Assembly: GCF_900323885.1 (NCBI RefSeq)
Contig: NZ_OOHJ01000018.1
Span: 2,405,001 to 2,469,000 of the forward strand
DNA from: [Actinomadura] parvosata subsp. kistnae
GTDB lineage: Bacteria; Actinomycetota; Actinomycetes; Streptosporangiales; Streptosporangiaceae
DNA: 64,000 nucleotides
Direction: 5' to 3'
Position numbers and translations under genes: made by a program. Positions 15,328 through 23,854 of this stretch are shown here, piece after piece. The number at the start of each line of letters is the position of its first letter. The stretch's first letter is position 1. The notes below the pieces were generated by a model. That model did no database searches. It saw only the letters and a list, made by a program, of their open reading frames with translations, and was not told the DNA's origin.

Positions 15328-17616
15328 CTACGCCTGCAGCAGCGACCACACGCGGCCGGGGGTGAGCGGCACGTCGGTGACCCGGTCCGCGATCTCCGGC
15401 AGGGCGGCGGCGACCGCGTTGGCGATCGCGGCGGGCGGCCCGATCGTGCCCGCCTCGCCGACGCCCTTCATGCCGCCCGGCGTGACCGGGGAAGGCGTCT
15501 CCAGCATCACGACCCGGATGTCCGGCACCTCGCGGGTGGTCGGCGGCAGGTAGTCGGTGATCGGCTGGCCGTCGTCGGTGAAGACGATCTCCTCGGTCAG
15601 CGCCTCGCCGATGCCCTGCGCCACGCCGCCCATGATCTGGCCCTCGACCACGGCCGGGTTCACCAGCACGCCGGCGTCGTTGACCACCCAGTAGCCCTCC
15701 ACCTCGACCGCGCCCGTCTCCGGATCGACGGCCACGGCCGCCGCGTGCGCGCCGTACGCGAAGGTGTAGCCGGTGGGATCGTAGCTGTCGCGTTCCTCCA
15801 GGCCGGGCGCGACGCCGTCGGGCAGGTCCCAGCCGCGCCACGCCGACGTGGCCAGCTCGCGCAGCGGCACCGACACCGCCGGGTCGCCCTTCACCCGCAC
15901 CGCGTCGCCCGCCACCTCCAGGTCCGCGGCGGCGGCCTCCAGGCGGTGGGCGGCGATGGCCAGCAGCTTGTCCCGCAGCTTCAGCGCGGCCTTGGTGAGC
16001 GCCCCGCCGCCGACCGGCAGCGAGCGGCTGGCGATCGAGCCGATCGACGAGTACGGCGTCGTCGCCGTGTCCCCCAGCAGCACCCGCACCCGCTCGATCG
16101 GCACCCCGATCCGGTCGGCCGCGAGCTGGGCCAGCGCCGTCTCGATGCCCTGCCCGATCGAGACCACGCCCGCCGACACCACGACGCTGCCGTCCTGCTC
16201 CATCCGCAGCACCACGGACTCGTAGCCGCCCGCCGCCGCCCCCATGGCCTTGAGATCCATCGAGGGGCCGAGGCCGGTGGTCTCGACGTGGCAGGAGTAC
16301 CCGACGCCGCGCCTGCGCCCGTCGTCCCCGCGCCGCTCCACCCCGGCCTCCTGGACGAGGTCGCGCAGCGTGCGCAGCGCGCGCGGGTAGTCGCCCGAGT
16401 CGTACGTCTGGCCCACCGCCGTCGTGCACGGCAGCTCCTCCGGCCGCAGCATGTTGCGCAGCCGCAGCTCGACGCGGTCGATCCCGAGCCGGCGCGCGGC
16501 CTCGTCGATCAGCCGCTCCCTGGTCAGCGTCGCCTCCGGCTGGCCGAAGCCCCGGTACGAGCCGGCCGGCGCGGTCGTCGTCACCACCCCCCGCACCCGC
16601 ACCGCGAACCGGCCGAACCGGTAGGGCCCCGGCAGCAGCGTGGCCGTCACCGCGAACGTCGAGGCGCCCGTGTTGCCCGGATGGGCGCCGAGGTCGCCGA
16701 GCACGTCCACGTCCATGGCCACGAACCGGCCGTCGCCGTCGAGCGCCAGCCGCGCCCGGTGCACGGCCTGCCGCGCCGACATCGTGGCGGTCAGCCGGTC
16801 GCCCGGCGACTCCGTCCAGCTCACCGGGCGGCCCGCGCGCATCGCGGCCAGGCAGACCAGCGTCTCGTCCGGGTAGACGTGCTCCTTGGCGCCGAACCCG
16901 CCGCCGATGTCGCGGCTGATCACGCGTATCCGGTCGTGGGGCAGCCCGAACGCCTCCGCCAGGTGCTCGCGCACGTGGTGCGGCGCCTGCGAGGAGATGT
17001 GCACAATCAGCTCGTCGTCGGCGTACGCGGCCACCACGCCGCGCGGCTCCAGCGGGTACGGCGAGACCCGGCCCATCCTGCACACGAGCTCGACCACGTG
17101 CTCGGCCCCGTCGATGGCGGCCCCGCAGTCCTCGTCGCCCATCGCGAAGTCGGTGATCACGTTGGTGCCCAGCTCGGGGTAGAGCGGCGGCGCGTCGAGG
17201 GCCCGCTCGGCGCCGACCGTGGCGGGCAGCTCGTCGAGGTCGAGGTCGAGGAGGTCGGCGGCGTCCCTGGCGGCCTCCGGCGTGCGGGCGACGACGAGGG
17301 CGAGGGGCTGGCCGGCGTACCTGATGGTGTCGTCCAGCACGGGGTAGGAGGTGATGCGCTGGCCCGGCAGCACGTTCACGCAGGGCAGGCGCAGGTGGGC
17401 GGCGTCGGCGGTGGTGATGACATCGGTGACGCCCTCGACGGCCCAGACCGCCTTGGCGTCGCAGCCGAGCAGCCGGCCGTGGGCGATGGGGCTGCGGACG
17501 ACGCAGGCGTGCAGCGAGCCGGGTAACCGTACGTTCCCGACGTACCTCGCCTTGCCGGTCAGCAGCCTGGCGTCTTCCCTTCGCGGCGTCCGTGCGCCGA
17601 CATAAGGATCTCCCAT
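15328..17616 (-). CDS. xanthine dehydrogenase family molybdopterin-binding large subunit (orphan)
   Basis: This 762-residue molybdenum hydroxylase large subunit has the N-terminal a/b hammerhead at about 1-115 (REDARLLTGKARYVGNV, then PVLDDTIRYAGQPLALVVA). The Moco-binding domain shows SRDIGGGFGAKEH, APAGSYRGFGQPEA, SIGQGIETALAQ and the C-terminal GGMKGVGEAGTIGPPAAIANAV, whose Glu is the conserved active-site base. The CO-dehydrogenase loop AYxCSFR is absent, so it is not a classical CoxL. The medium FAD subunit and small 2Fe-2S subunit, normally adjacent, are missing, so its electron acceptor must be encoded elsewhere. The start was set by the family beginning with G-x-x-x-x-R-E-D. Confidence 0.88.
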   Translation of the reverse strand: MGDPYVGARTPRREDARLLTGKARYVGNVRLPGSLHACVVRSPIAHGRLLGCDAKAVWAVEGVTDVITTADAAHLRLPCVNVLPGQRITSYPVLDDTIRYAGQPLALVVARTPEAARDAADLLDLDLDELPATVGAERALDAPPLYPELGTNVITDFAMGDEDCGAAIDGAEHVVELVCRMGRVSPYPLEPRGVVAAYADDELIVHISSQAPHHVREHLAEAFGLPHDRIRVISRDIGGGFGAKEHVYPDETLVCLAAMRAGRPVSWTESPGDRLTATMSARQAVHRARLALDGDGRFVAMDVDVLGDLGAHPGNTGASTFAVTATLLPGPYRFGRFAVRVRGVVTTTAPAGSYRGFGQPEATLTRERLIDEAARRLGIDRVELRLRNMLRPEELPCTTAVGQTYDSGDYPRALRTLRDLVQEAGVERRGDDGRRRGVGYSCHVETTGLGPSMDLKAMGAAAGGYESVVLRMEQDGSVVVSAGVVSIGQGIETALAQLAADRIGVPIERVRVLLGDTATTPYSSIGSIASRSLPVGGGALTKAALKLRDKLLAIAAHRLEAAAADLEVAGDAVRVKGDPAVSVPLRELATSAWRGWDLPDGVAPGLEERDSYDPTGYTFAYGAHAAAVAVDPETGAVEVEGYWVVNDAGVLVNPAVVEGQIMGGVAQGIGEALTEEIVFTDDGQPITDYLPPTTREVPDIRVVMLETPSPVTPGGMKGVGEAGTIGPPAAIANAVAAALPEIADRVTDVPLTPGRVWSLLQA

Positions 17617-17690
17617 GGCCTGATTGTGAGCGTCAGGCGGCGGGCGGTCTATACGATCCGGCGGGAAGGAGCACGTCAGCGGGGGTACAG

Positions 17691-18161
17691 ATGCAAACGT
17701 TCCTGCCATATCCCGACTTCACGGCATCTGCGGCGGTTCTCGACCCGCTGCGGCTGGGCAAGCAGCGGGTCGAAGCCCTCCAGGTCCTGCGCGCCCTCAC
17801 CGTCCCCGGGTACGGCTGGCGCCACCACCCCGCCGTCAAGATGTGGACCGGCTACGAGGAGGCGCTCGTCCGCTACGGCCTGGAGGTGTGCGGGCACTGG
17901 TGCTCCATGGGGCGGGCCGACACCTGCGCCGGCACGATGACGACCGAGCTGGCCCAGCTCCGGGGCGCCCCCGGCATCCGGACGCAGGCCGAGCTGGGCG
18001 CGGCCAGGGAGCTGCCGCCGTGGCTCGGCGACGAGCGGCTGCACCTCAGCCACCGCTCGGCGCTGCTGCGCAAGGACCCCGGCTTCTACCGGCCCATCTT
18101 CGGGGACGAGCCGGACGACCTCGACTACGTCTGGCCTCGCTCGGACCGCCTGCCCGCCTGA
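17691..18161 (+). CDS. MSMEG_6728 family protein (pyrimidine-dimer glycosylase-like)
   Basis: This 156-residue protein starts MQTFLPYPDFTASAAVLDPLR and contains LGKQRVEALQVLRAL, GWRHHPAVKMWTGYEEAL and HLSHRSALLRKDPGFYRPIF. I recognise it as the MSMEG_6728 family, whose helices resemble the T4 endonuclease V (pyrimidine dimer glycosylase) fold. Whether it repairs DNA is not shown. It is divergent from the molybdenum-enzyme gene with a 74-base gap and convergent with the multicopper oxidase gene (3 bases between stop codons). Confidence 0.7.
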   Translation: MQTFLPYPDFTASAAVLDPLRLGKQRVEALQVLRALTVPGYGWRHHPAVKMWTGYEEALVRYGLEVCGHWCSMGRADTCAGTMTTELAQLRGAPGIRTQAELGAARELPPWLGDERLHLSHRSALLRKDPGFYRPIFGDEPDDLDYVWPRSDRLPA

Positions 18162-18164
18162 GCT

Positions 18165-19667
18165 TCAGACGACCTCGAAGGCGGCCATCATGGCCATGTC
18201 CTCGTGCTCCAGGTTGTGGCAGTGCAGCACGTACCGGCCCCGGTAGTCGGTGAAGCGGGTGACGATCTCGACGGTCTGGGCGTCACGCAGCTCCACGGTG
18301 TCCTTCCACTCCGGCGGCCCCTTCGGCCGCTCGCCGTTGACCGACAACACCTGGAACTGGTCGAGATGCAGGTGCACCGGATGCGCGACGTCGCTGGTCA
18401 GCCGCCAGATCTCGACGTCGCCCAGCTTCGGCCTGGCCTCCATGCGCTTGGCGTCGAAGGGCCGGCCGTTGATCAGCCACCCCGTCCCCCCGTGCATGCT
18501 CCCGCTGCTGAACTCGAAGTCCCGCGTCACCGTCGCCCTGGCCGGGTCCAGCGCCTCCACGGTGGACAGCCGGGCCGGCACCGAGGAGTCGTCCTTGGCG
18601 TCCCGCTCCACCGCGAACCGCATCACCCGCGCCTGCGGCCCCTCCCCCGCCAGGTTCCGCAGCTCGACGTGCTGCCCCACCCCGTACGCCGAGAAGTCCA
18701 CGACCACGTCGGCCCGCTCCCCCGGCGCCAGCCGGAGCTGCCGCACCGTGCGCGGCGCCGCCAGCAGCCCTCCGTCGCTGCCGATCTGCACCATCGGGCC
18801 CCCGGTCGACAGCTCGTACGCCCGCGCGTTCGAGGCGTTGCACAGCCGCAGCCGGTAGCGCGCCCGCTCCACCCGCAGCTCGGGCCACGGCGCCCCGTTC
18901 ACCAGGATCACGTCCCCAAGCACGCCCCCCATGTACGCCTCCCGCACCCCCGGCCTCCCCTCCAGCGCCGGGTACAGCAGGGTGCCGTCGGCCGCGAAGG
19001 ACCGGTCGCAGATGAGCAGCGGCACGTCCCGCTCGCCGCGCGGCAGCGGCAGCGCCTCCTCCTCCGCGTCCCCGACCAGGAACATCCCGGCCAGGCCGCG
19101 CCAGACCTGCGGCCCCGTGTAGTCCATGCGGTGGTCGTGGTACCAGAGGGTGGCGGCCCGCTGCTCCAGCGGGAACACGTACTCGCGGGACGCTCCCGGC
19201 GCCACCAGGTCCGTCGGGTAGCCGTCCGACTCGGGCGGGGTGTGGCCGCCGTGCAGGTGGAGCACGGTCGGCTCGCCGAGCTGGTTGATCAGCTTGACGA
19301 CCGTGCGGCGCCCGCTGCGCGCCCGGATCGTGGGGCCGGGGAACGTGCCGCCGTACCCCCAGTTGGGGGTGCGCAGTCCGGGCAGCAGCTCGGCCTCGGC
19401 GGCGCGCTCGGTCAGCTCGTAGAAGTCGGCCTCGCCGGTGCTGCGGACCGGCTTCGCGACCTCGGGGATCGGCAGCGGCACCGTGTACGGCCGGGGCAGC
19501 GCCGCCGCGCCGGCCAGGAGCTGCGGCTGCGGGGTGCCCGTGAGCAACGAGCACCCCTGGGCCCCGGCGACCGCGACGGCCCCGAGCCCGAGCAACCGCA
19601 GCACGTCGCGCCGGGTCGGGCCAAGACCAGCCCTGGCCGTGGCACGACCGCGTCCGGTGGGGCTCAT
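18165..19667 (-). CDS. Tat-exported multicopper oxidase
   Basis: This 500-residue three-cupredoxin-domain oxidase couples substrate oxidation to reduction of O2 to water. All copper motifs are present in order: HLHGGH (T2/T3), WYHDH (T3), HPVHLHLDQF and the C-terminal HCHNLEHEDMAMM (T1 Cys/His with axial Met). The N-terminus carries a twin-arginine signal (TRRDVLRLLGLGAVAVAGAQGC), and the Cys after AGAQG could be lipidated, anchoring the enzyme outside the membrane. Candidates are laccase/bilirubin-oxidase or phenoxazinone-synthase-like activity. Its ATG overlaps the stop of the preceding membrane-protein gene by four bases, so the two form an operon. Confidence 0.92.
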   Translation of the reverse strand: MSPTGRGRATARAGLGPTRRDVLRLLGLGAVAVAGAQGCSLLTGTPQPQLLAGAAALPRPYTVPLPIPEVAKPVRSTGEADFYELTERAAEAELLPGLRTPNWGYGGTFPGPTIRARSGRRTVVKLINQLGEPTVLHLHGGHTPPESDGYPTDLVAPGASREYVFPLEQRAATLWYHDHRMDYTGPQVWRGLAGMFLVGDAEEEALPLPRGERDVPLLICDRSFAADGTLLYPALEGRPGVREAYMGGVLGDVILVNGAPWPELRVERARYRLRLCNASNARAYELSTGGPMVQIGSDGGLLAAPRTVRQLRLAPGERADVVVDFSAYGVGQHVELRNLAGEGPQARVMRFAVERDAKDDSSVPARLSTVEALDPARATVTRDFEFSSGSMHGGTGWLINGRPFDAKRMEARPKLGDVEIWRLTSDVAHPVHLHLDQFQVLSVNGERPKGPPEWKDTVELRDAQTVEIVTRFTDYRGRYVLHCHNLEHEDMAMMAAFEVV

Positions 19668-20062
19668 GCCCGTCCCGGGCGGGCCATGACGCGGATGAGC
19701 TGGGCCACGCCGCCGCCGAACAGCATCACCCCGAGCGGCAGGTGCACGACCTTCACGTGCGCGATGCCGAGCGCCGCCGCCACGAACGTGAACAGCAGCA
19801 GCCCCGCGGCCGGCCCGATGAACGTCGCCGGCCCGCCGCCCGGCCGCCAGACCAGGATCGCGGCGACCAGGTGGAGCAGCCCGATGACGGCCAGGGCCAT
19901 GGCGGAGGCGCCGTGCAGCGCGCGCCCGCCGGGCGTGGACAGCAGCATGCCCGCCGTCACTGCCTGGAACAGCAGCGCGACCACGTGCAGGACGACGACG
20001 GCCTTGAGGGTTTGGACGGTCCAGCCCGCCGGGCGGGCGGCCGTGGTGGGGACAGCGGTCAT
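19664..20062 (-). CDS. four-helix integral membrane protein upstream of the multicopper oxidase
   Basis: This 132-residue protein has four predicted membrane helices (about 18-40, 47-67, 75-95 and 103-123). Small-residue and His features include LHVVALLFQAV, GRALHGASAM, LLHLVAAILVW and GIAHVKVVHLP, so several histidines lie in or near the membrane. This is compatible with heme or copper binding, but no function is assigned. The ATG at 20062 has CAGGAG upstream; a longer open frame to 20158 adds low-complexity sequence. It is first in the operon with the oxidase. Confidence 0.7.
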   Translation of the reverse strand: MTAVPTTAARPAGWTVQTLKAVVVLHVVALLFQAVTAGMLLSTPGGRALHGASAMALAVIGLLHLVAAILVWRPGGGPATFIGPAAGLLLFTFVAAALGIAHVKVVHLPLGVMLFGGGVAQLIRVMARPGRA

Positions 20063-20180
20063 GATCGGCTCCTGGAACAGGTTCTCTCCATGGCCGCCAT
20101 CGTCGTCCGCGGCCCCGCCGCCGGTCGTCGTGCGGGGGGCGAATCCTGCCGCTACCACACGGGACGCAGGAAAGGCGGGC

Positions 20181-20201
20181 GTACTACGCCGGGAGTAGTA
20201 C
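20181..20201. promoter_or_regulatory. inverted repeat between oxidase operon and two-component genes
   Basis: A perfect dyad, GTACTAC (20181-20187) and GTAGTAC (20195-20201), is separated by 7 bases. It lies in the 195-base divergent gap between the oxidase operon (starting 20062) and the histidine kinase (starting 20258). Its position and symmetry suit a binding site for the NarL-type response regulator encoded at 21409, controlling one or both transcripts. The regulator assignment is inference. Confidence 0.5.
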
Positions 20202-20245
20202 CGGCCTCCGCCTCAGCGCCGACGACCGGCGCCCGGAACAGGCTC

Positions 20246-20251
20246 TAATGT
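20246..20251 (+). promoter_or_regulatory. possible -10 box giving a leaderless kinase mRNA
   Basis: TAATGT fits the actinobacterial TANNNT -10 pattern and ends 6 bases before the ATG at 20258, so transcription would begin at or next to the start codon. There is no correctly spaced Shine-Dalgarno sequence (AGGA directly abuts the ATG). The -35 region is not convincing. Confidence 0.3.
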
Positions 20252-20257
20252 GCAGGA

Positions 20258-21412
20258 ATGAGCTCTGCGCGCGGATGGCGCTCCCTCGCCCAGGACGGCG
20301 CACTCGCCGCCGTGGTGGCCGCCCTGCTCACGCTCACCGTGCTCGCGACCCCCGCCGCGGGCGCCCTCGACCTGGCCGCGGTCCTCATCGCCGCGGCCTC
20401 GCTGGTGGCCTGGCGCCGAGCGCCCCTGGTGGCGCTGGCGATCAGCACCGTCTGCATGCTCGTGTACGCGACGCACGCCCAGCCGGGCCCGCCCGCCGCC
20501 TTCCCGGTGCTGGTGTCGGTGTACGGCGCGGTGCGGGCCGGGCACCGGTTGCTCCCGGCGCTGGCCGGAGTGCTGTTCCTGGGCGCCGGTCTCGCGGTCA
20601 GCCTCGCAAGTGCCGGGCCTGGCGAGGAGCGGCTGGTCGTCCAGAACACGACGCTGCTGCTCGGCTGGTTCCTGGCCGCCGGGGTGACGGGGACGGTGAG
20701 CTTGCACCGGCAGGCGTACGTGCAGCAGGCCGAGCAGCGCGCCGCCGAGGCCGAGCGGACCCGCGAGGAGGTCGCCCGCCGCCGGGCCGGCGAGGAGCGG
20801 CTGCGCATCGCCAGGGAGCTGCACGACTCGCTCACCCACAGCATCTCCGTCATCAAGGTGCAGGCCGGGGTGGCGGTGCACCTGGCACGCAAGCGCGGCG
20901 AGGAGGTGCCCGCGGCGCTGCTCGCCATCCAGGAGGCCAGCGGCGACGCCATGCGCGAGCTGCGCACCACTTTGGAGCTGCTGCGCGACCCCGACCCCGA
21001 TGAGGCCGATGAGCCGGACGGTCCCAGCGGGCTGGACCGGCTCGGCGACCTGGTCGAGCGGGCCCGCGCGGCCGGGCTGCCCGCCACGGTGACCGTCTCG
21101 GGCGAGCGCAGGGGGCTGCCGCCGGAGGTGGACCGGGCCGCGTACCGGATCGTCCAGGAGGCGCTCACCAACGTCTCCAGGCACGCGGGCGCCGCCGCGG
21201 CGGCCGTCCGCGTCGACTACGGCGGGCGGGAGCTGGTCGTGCAGGTGGACGACGACGGCAAGGCCACCAGGGACGCCCCGCCCGTCGCGGGGGTGGGCCT
21301 GCGGGGCATGCGCGAGCGCGTCACGGCCCTGGGGGGCCGCCTGCTCGCCGAGCCCCGCGCCGAGGGCGGCTTCACCGTCCGCGCCGAGCTGCCGCTGGGA
21401 GACCTGACGTGA
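20258..21412 (+). CDS. sensor histidine kinase, NarL/DesK type
   Basis: This 384-residue kinase has about five N-terminal membrane helices (about 15-150) without a large outer domain, then a short coiled coil. A HisKA_3 dimerisation domain follows, with RIARELHDSLTHSIS (His189 as phospho-acceptor). The HATPase region has the N-box IVQEALTNVSRHAG and the G-box GVGLRGMRERV. It overlaps the response-regulator gene by four bases (ATG inside its end). With few outer residues, the stimulus is likely sensed in the membrane. Confidence 0.9.
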   Translation: MSSARGWRSLAQDGALAAVVAALLTLTVLATPAAGALDLAAVLIAAASLVAWRRAPLVALAISTVCMLVYATHAQPGPPAAFPVLVSVYGAVRAGHRLLPALAGVLFLGAGLAVSLASAGPGEERLVVQNTTLLLGWFLAAGVTGTVSLHRQAYVQQAEQRAAEAERTREEVARRRAGEERLRIARELHDSLTHSISVIKVQAGVAVHLARKRGEEVPAALLAIQEASGDAMRELRTTLELLRDPDPDEADEPDGPSGLDRLGDLVERARAAGLPATVTVSGERRGLPPEVDRAAYRIVQEALTNVSRHAGAAAAAVRVDYGGRELVVQVDDDGKATRDAPPVAGVGLRGMRERVTALGGRLLAEPRAEGGFTVRAELPLGDLT

Positions 21413-22071
21413 TCCGGGTGCTGCTGGTGGACGACCAGGCGCTCATCCGCGGCGGCTTCCGCGCCCTGCTGGAGGCCGAGGACGACATCGAGGTGGTGGC
21501 CGAGGCCGCCAACGGCGAGCAGGCCGTCGCGCTGGCCCTGGAGCACCTGCCCGACGTGGCCCTCGTGGACGTGCAGATGCCCGTCATGGACGGCATCGAG
21601 GCCACCCGCCGCATCGCCGCCGACGAGCGGCTGCGCGGCGTCCACGTGGTGATCCTGACGAACTACGGCCTCGACGAGTACGTCTTCGACGCCCTGCGGG
21701 CCGGCGCCGGCGGCTTCCTCGTCAAGGACACCGAGCCCGCCGACCTGCTGCAGGGCGTCAGGGTGGCCGCCAGGGGCGACGCGCTGCTGTCGCCCGCGAT
21801 CACCCGCCGCCTCATCGGCGAGTACGTGGCCCGCCGCCCCGAGCCGCACCCCGAGGGGCTGGACGCGCTGACCAACCGCGAGCGCGAGGTGACCGCCCTG
21901 GTGGCCCGCGGCCTGTCCAACGACGAGATCGCCGCCCACATGGTGATCAGCCCGATGACCGCGAAGACGCACGTCAGCAGGGCGATGACGAAGCTGCGCG
22001 CCCGCGACCGCGCCCAGCTCGTGGTCTTCGCCTACGAGTCCGGCCTGGTCGTCCCGCGGGCGGGTCGTTGA
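21409..22071 (+). CDS. response regulator, NarL/LuxR type
   Basis: This 220-residue regulator has a receiver domain with acidic pocket Asp8/Asp9, phospho-acceptor Asp54 (VALVDVQMPVMDG), Thr84 and Lys106 (LVKDTEP). The C-terminal LuxR HTH covers about 150-210 (LTNREREVTALVARGLSNDEIAAHMVISPMTAKTHVSRAMTKL). It is coupled to the upstream kinase gene. A likely target is the divergent multicopper oxidase operon through the dyad at 20181, or the downstream redox operon starting 45 bases after its stop. Confidence 0.92.
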   Translation: MIRVLLVDDQALIRGGFRALLEAEDDIEVVAEAANGEQAVALALEHLPDVALVDVQMPVMDGIEATRRIAADERLRGVHVVILTNYGLDEYVFDALRAGAGGFLVKDTEPADLLQGVRVAARGDALLSPAITRRLIGEYVARRPEPHPEGLDALTNREREVTALVARGLSNDEIAAHMVISPMTAKTHVSRAMTKLRARDRAQLVVFAYESGLVVPRAGR

Positions 22072-22116
22072 CCGCCGCGAAACAGGCGCGTGGTGGAATG
22101 GCCTCGGGAGGGGTGC

Positions 22117-22716
22117 ATGAGCATCATTTCGCGCGGTTTCCGAGGAAAACGCAGAGACGACAGCGGCCGGGTGCCGCCCGGCCAGTACCTGGTGGACGAC
22201 TTCCCGGTGCTGTCGGCGGGCCCGACGCCGCGGGTGCCGCTCGACCGGTGGGAGTTCGCCATCGACACCGAGGCGGAGCAGACCCACCGCTGGTCGTGGG
22301 AGGAGTTCATGGCGCTGCCCGCCGAGACGCCCACGGTCGACATCCACTGCGTCACCAAGTGGTCGAAGCTCGACACCACCTGGGAGGGCGTCTCGCTCGA
22401 CGTGCTCTTCGAGGACGTCGAGACCGCCGCCGAGTACGCGCTGGTCCACTCCTACGGCGGCTACACCACGAACCTGCCGCTGGAGGACCTGCTCGACGGC
22501 AAGGCGTGGATCGTGCACCGCTTCGACGGCGAGGAGCTGGCGCCGCAGCACGGCGGCCCGGCCCGGCTGATCGTGCCGCACCTGTACTTCTGGAAGTCGG
22601 CCAAGTGGGTGCGCGGCATCCGGCTGCTGAACGAGGACTGGCCCGGCTTCTGGGAGACCGCCGGCTACCACAACTACGGCGACCCGTGGCGCGAGCAGCG
22701 TTACGAGGGCGACTAG
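22117..22716 (+). CDS. sulfite oxidase-like molybdopterin oxidoreductase
   Basis: This 199-residue single-domain member of the oxidoreductase molybdopterin-binding (SUOX/YedY) fold has the molybdenum-ligating Cys78 in VDIHCVTKWSKLDTTW, HSYGGYTTNLPLEDLL, and the ending PHLYFWKSAKWVRGIRLLNEDWPGFWE typical of the short actinobacterial form. It has no signal peptide, so it is probably cytosolic. The ATG at 22117 follows GGGAGGGG. The stop abuts the GTG of the flavin reductase gene, which presumably supplies electrons. The substrate is unknown. Confidence 0.88.
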   Translation: MSIISRGFRGKRRDDSGRVPPGQYLVDDFPVLSAGPTPRVPLDRWEFAIDTEAEQTHRWSWEEFMALPAETPTVDIHCVTKWSKLDTTWEGVSLDVLFEDVETAAEYALVHSYGGYTTNLPLEDLLDGKAWIVHRFDGEELAPQHGGPARLIVPHLYFWKSAKWVRGIRLLNEDWPGFWETAGYHNYGDPWREQRYEGD

Positions 22717-23442
22717 GTGCGCCGGCTGACGTGGCGGCCGGCCGAGCTGGTGGCCGCCGCCGCCGAGACCGCGAGCGCCCGCACCCTGCGCTTCCGCGTG
22801 CCGGGCTGGCCGGGGCACCTGGCGGGCCAGCACGTGGACGTGCGGCTGACGGCCGAGGACGGCTACACCGCGCAGCGCAGCTACTCGATGGCCGCGCCCG
22901 CCGACGGTGACCTGGTCGAGCTGACCGTGGAGACGGTGACCGACGGCGAGGTGTCGCCGTACCTGGTCGAGGAGCTGCGCGTCGGCGACCAGGTCGAGCT
23001 GCGCGGGCCGGTGGGCGGCTGGTTCGTGTGGCGGCCCGAGAGCACGGCACCGGTGCTGCTGGTGGGCGGCGGGTCGGGCATCGTGCCGCTGATGTCGATG
23101 ATCAGGGCCCGCCGGCAGGCGGGCAGCCGCGCGCCGTTCAGGCTGCTGTACTCCCTGCGCGACCCCGATCGCCGCTACTACGCCGACGAGCTGCGCCGCC
23201 CCGACCCCGGGCTCGACGTCACCTACCTCTACACCAGGTCGGCGCCGGAGCACGTCTCCCGGCCCGCGCGCCGCATCATGCTGGACGACCTGGCCGAGGG
23301 CGGCTGGCCGGCCTCGTTCGAGCCCGACTGCTACGTGTGCGGGCCGACCGGGTTCGTGGAGGCGGCGGCCGACCTGCTGCTCGCGCTCGGGCACGCCCCC
23401 GAGCGCATCAGAACCGAACGTTTCGGTCCCACCGGAGGTTGA
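22717..23442 (+). CDS. FAD-binding ferredoxin-reductase-type oxidoreductase
   Basis: This 241-residue FNR-family protein has an FAD domain with RSYSMAAPADGD, a glycine-rich VGGGSGIVPLMSMIRAR loop for NAD(P)H, and the C-terminal CYVCGPTGFVEAA. No 2Fe-2S domain is fused. It starts with GTG immediately after the stop of the sulfite-oxidase-like gene and ends just before DUF6510, so the three genes are one operon. It most likely shuttles electrons between NAD(P)H and the molybdenum protein. Confidence 0.88.
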   Translation: MRRLTWRPAELVAAAAETASARTLRFRVPGWPGHLAGQHVDVRLTAEDGYTAQRSYSMAAPADGDLVELTVETVTDGEVSPYLVEELRVGDQVELRGPVGGWFVWRPESTAPVLLVGGGSGIVPLMSMIRARRQAGSRAPFRLLYSLRDPDRRYYADELRRPDPGLDVTYLYTRSAPEHVSRPARRIMLDDLAEGGWPASFEPDCYVCGPTGFVEAAADLLLALGHAPERIRTERFGPTGG

Positions 23443-23443
23443 C

Positions 23444-23707
23444 ATGACCGAGCATCTGGACGGCAACGCGCTGGCGGGCCCGCTGAGCGAGATCTTCGCC
23501 GTGGACGTGACCTCCGCCACCGGCCGCTGCGTGAGCTGCGGCCTGGCGGGCCCGGTCGCCTCGCTGCGCGTCTACGGCCCCGACCCGGGCCTGGTCGCCC
23601 GCTGCCCCGGCTGCGAGGAGGTGGTGCTGCGCCTGGTCCGCGGCCCCGGCACGGCCTGGCTCGACCTGCGCGGCACGGTGTCGCTGCGGGTGAACCTGCC
23701 CGAGTGA
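23444..23707 (+). CDS. DUF6510 family zinc-ribbon protein
   Basis: This 87-residue protein contains two CxxC pairs, Cys29/Cys32 and Cys54/Cys57, spaced as a zinc ribbon (GRCVSCG and ARCPGCEEV). They are preceded by the family opening HLDGNALAGPLSEIFAVDVT. I recognise this as DUF6510. It begins one base after the stop of the flavin reductase gene, so it is probably a small accessory protein of the molybdenum/flavin pair. Metal binding and function are inferred. Confidence 0.75.
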   Translation: MTEHLDGNALAGPLSEIFAVDVTSATGRCVSCGLAGPVASLRVYGPDPGLVARCPGCEEVVLRLVRGPGTAWLDLRGTVSLRVNLPE

Positions 23708-23761
23708 ACGGCCCTGGCGATCGCCGGTGAGCGCACGCTGAGGACGCAACCGCCTGTCTGA

Positions 23762-23775
23762 CTGAGTACACTCAG
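23762..23775. promoter_or_regulatory. perfect hexamer dyad upstream of the LCP gene
   Basis: CTGAGT (23762-23767) and ACTCAG (23770-23775) form a perfect inverted repeat with a 2-base centre, in the 147-base gap before the LCP gene. The centre also contains TACACT, which fits a TANNNT -10 box, so a regulator bound here could block transcription of the LCP gene. No convincing -35 box was seen. Confidence 0.35.
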
Positions 23776-23854
23776 GCTCGATCAACGGCCGAGATCTGTA
23801 CGGCGAGGCTCTTGGCCATGGGCGGTGCCCGCGGCCCCGTCCTGTGGGAGTCAC

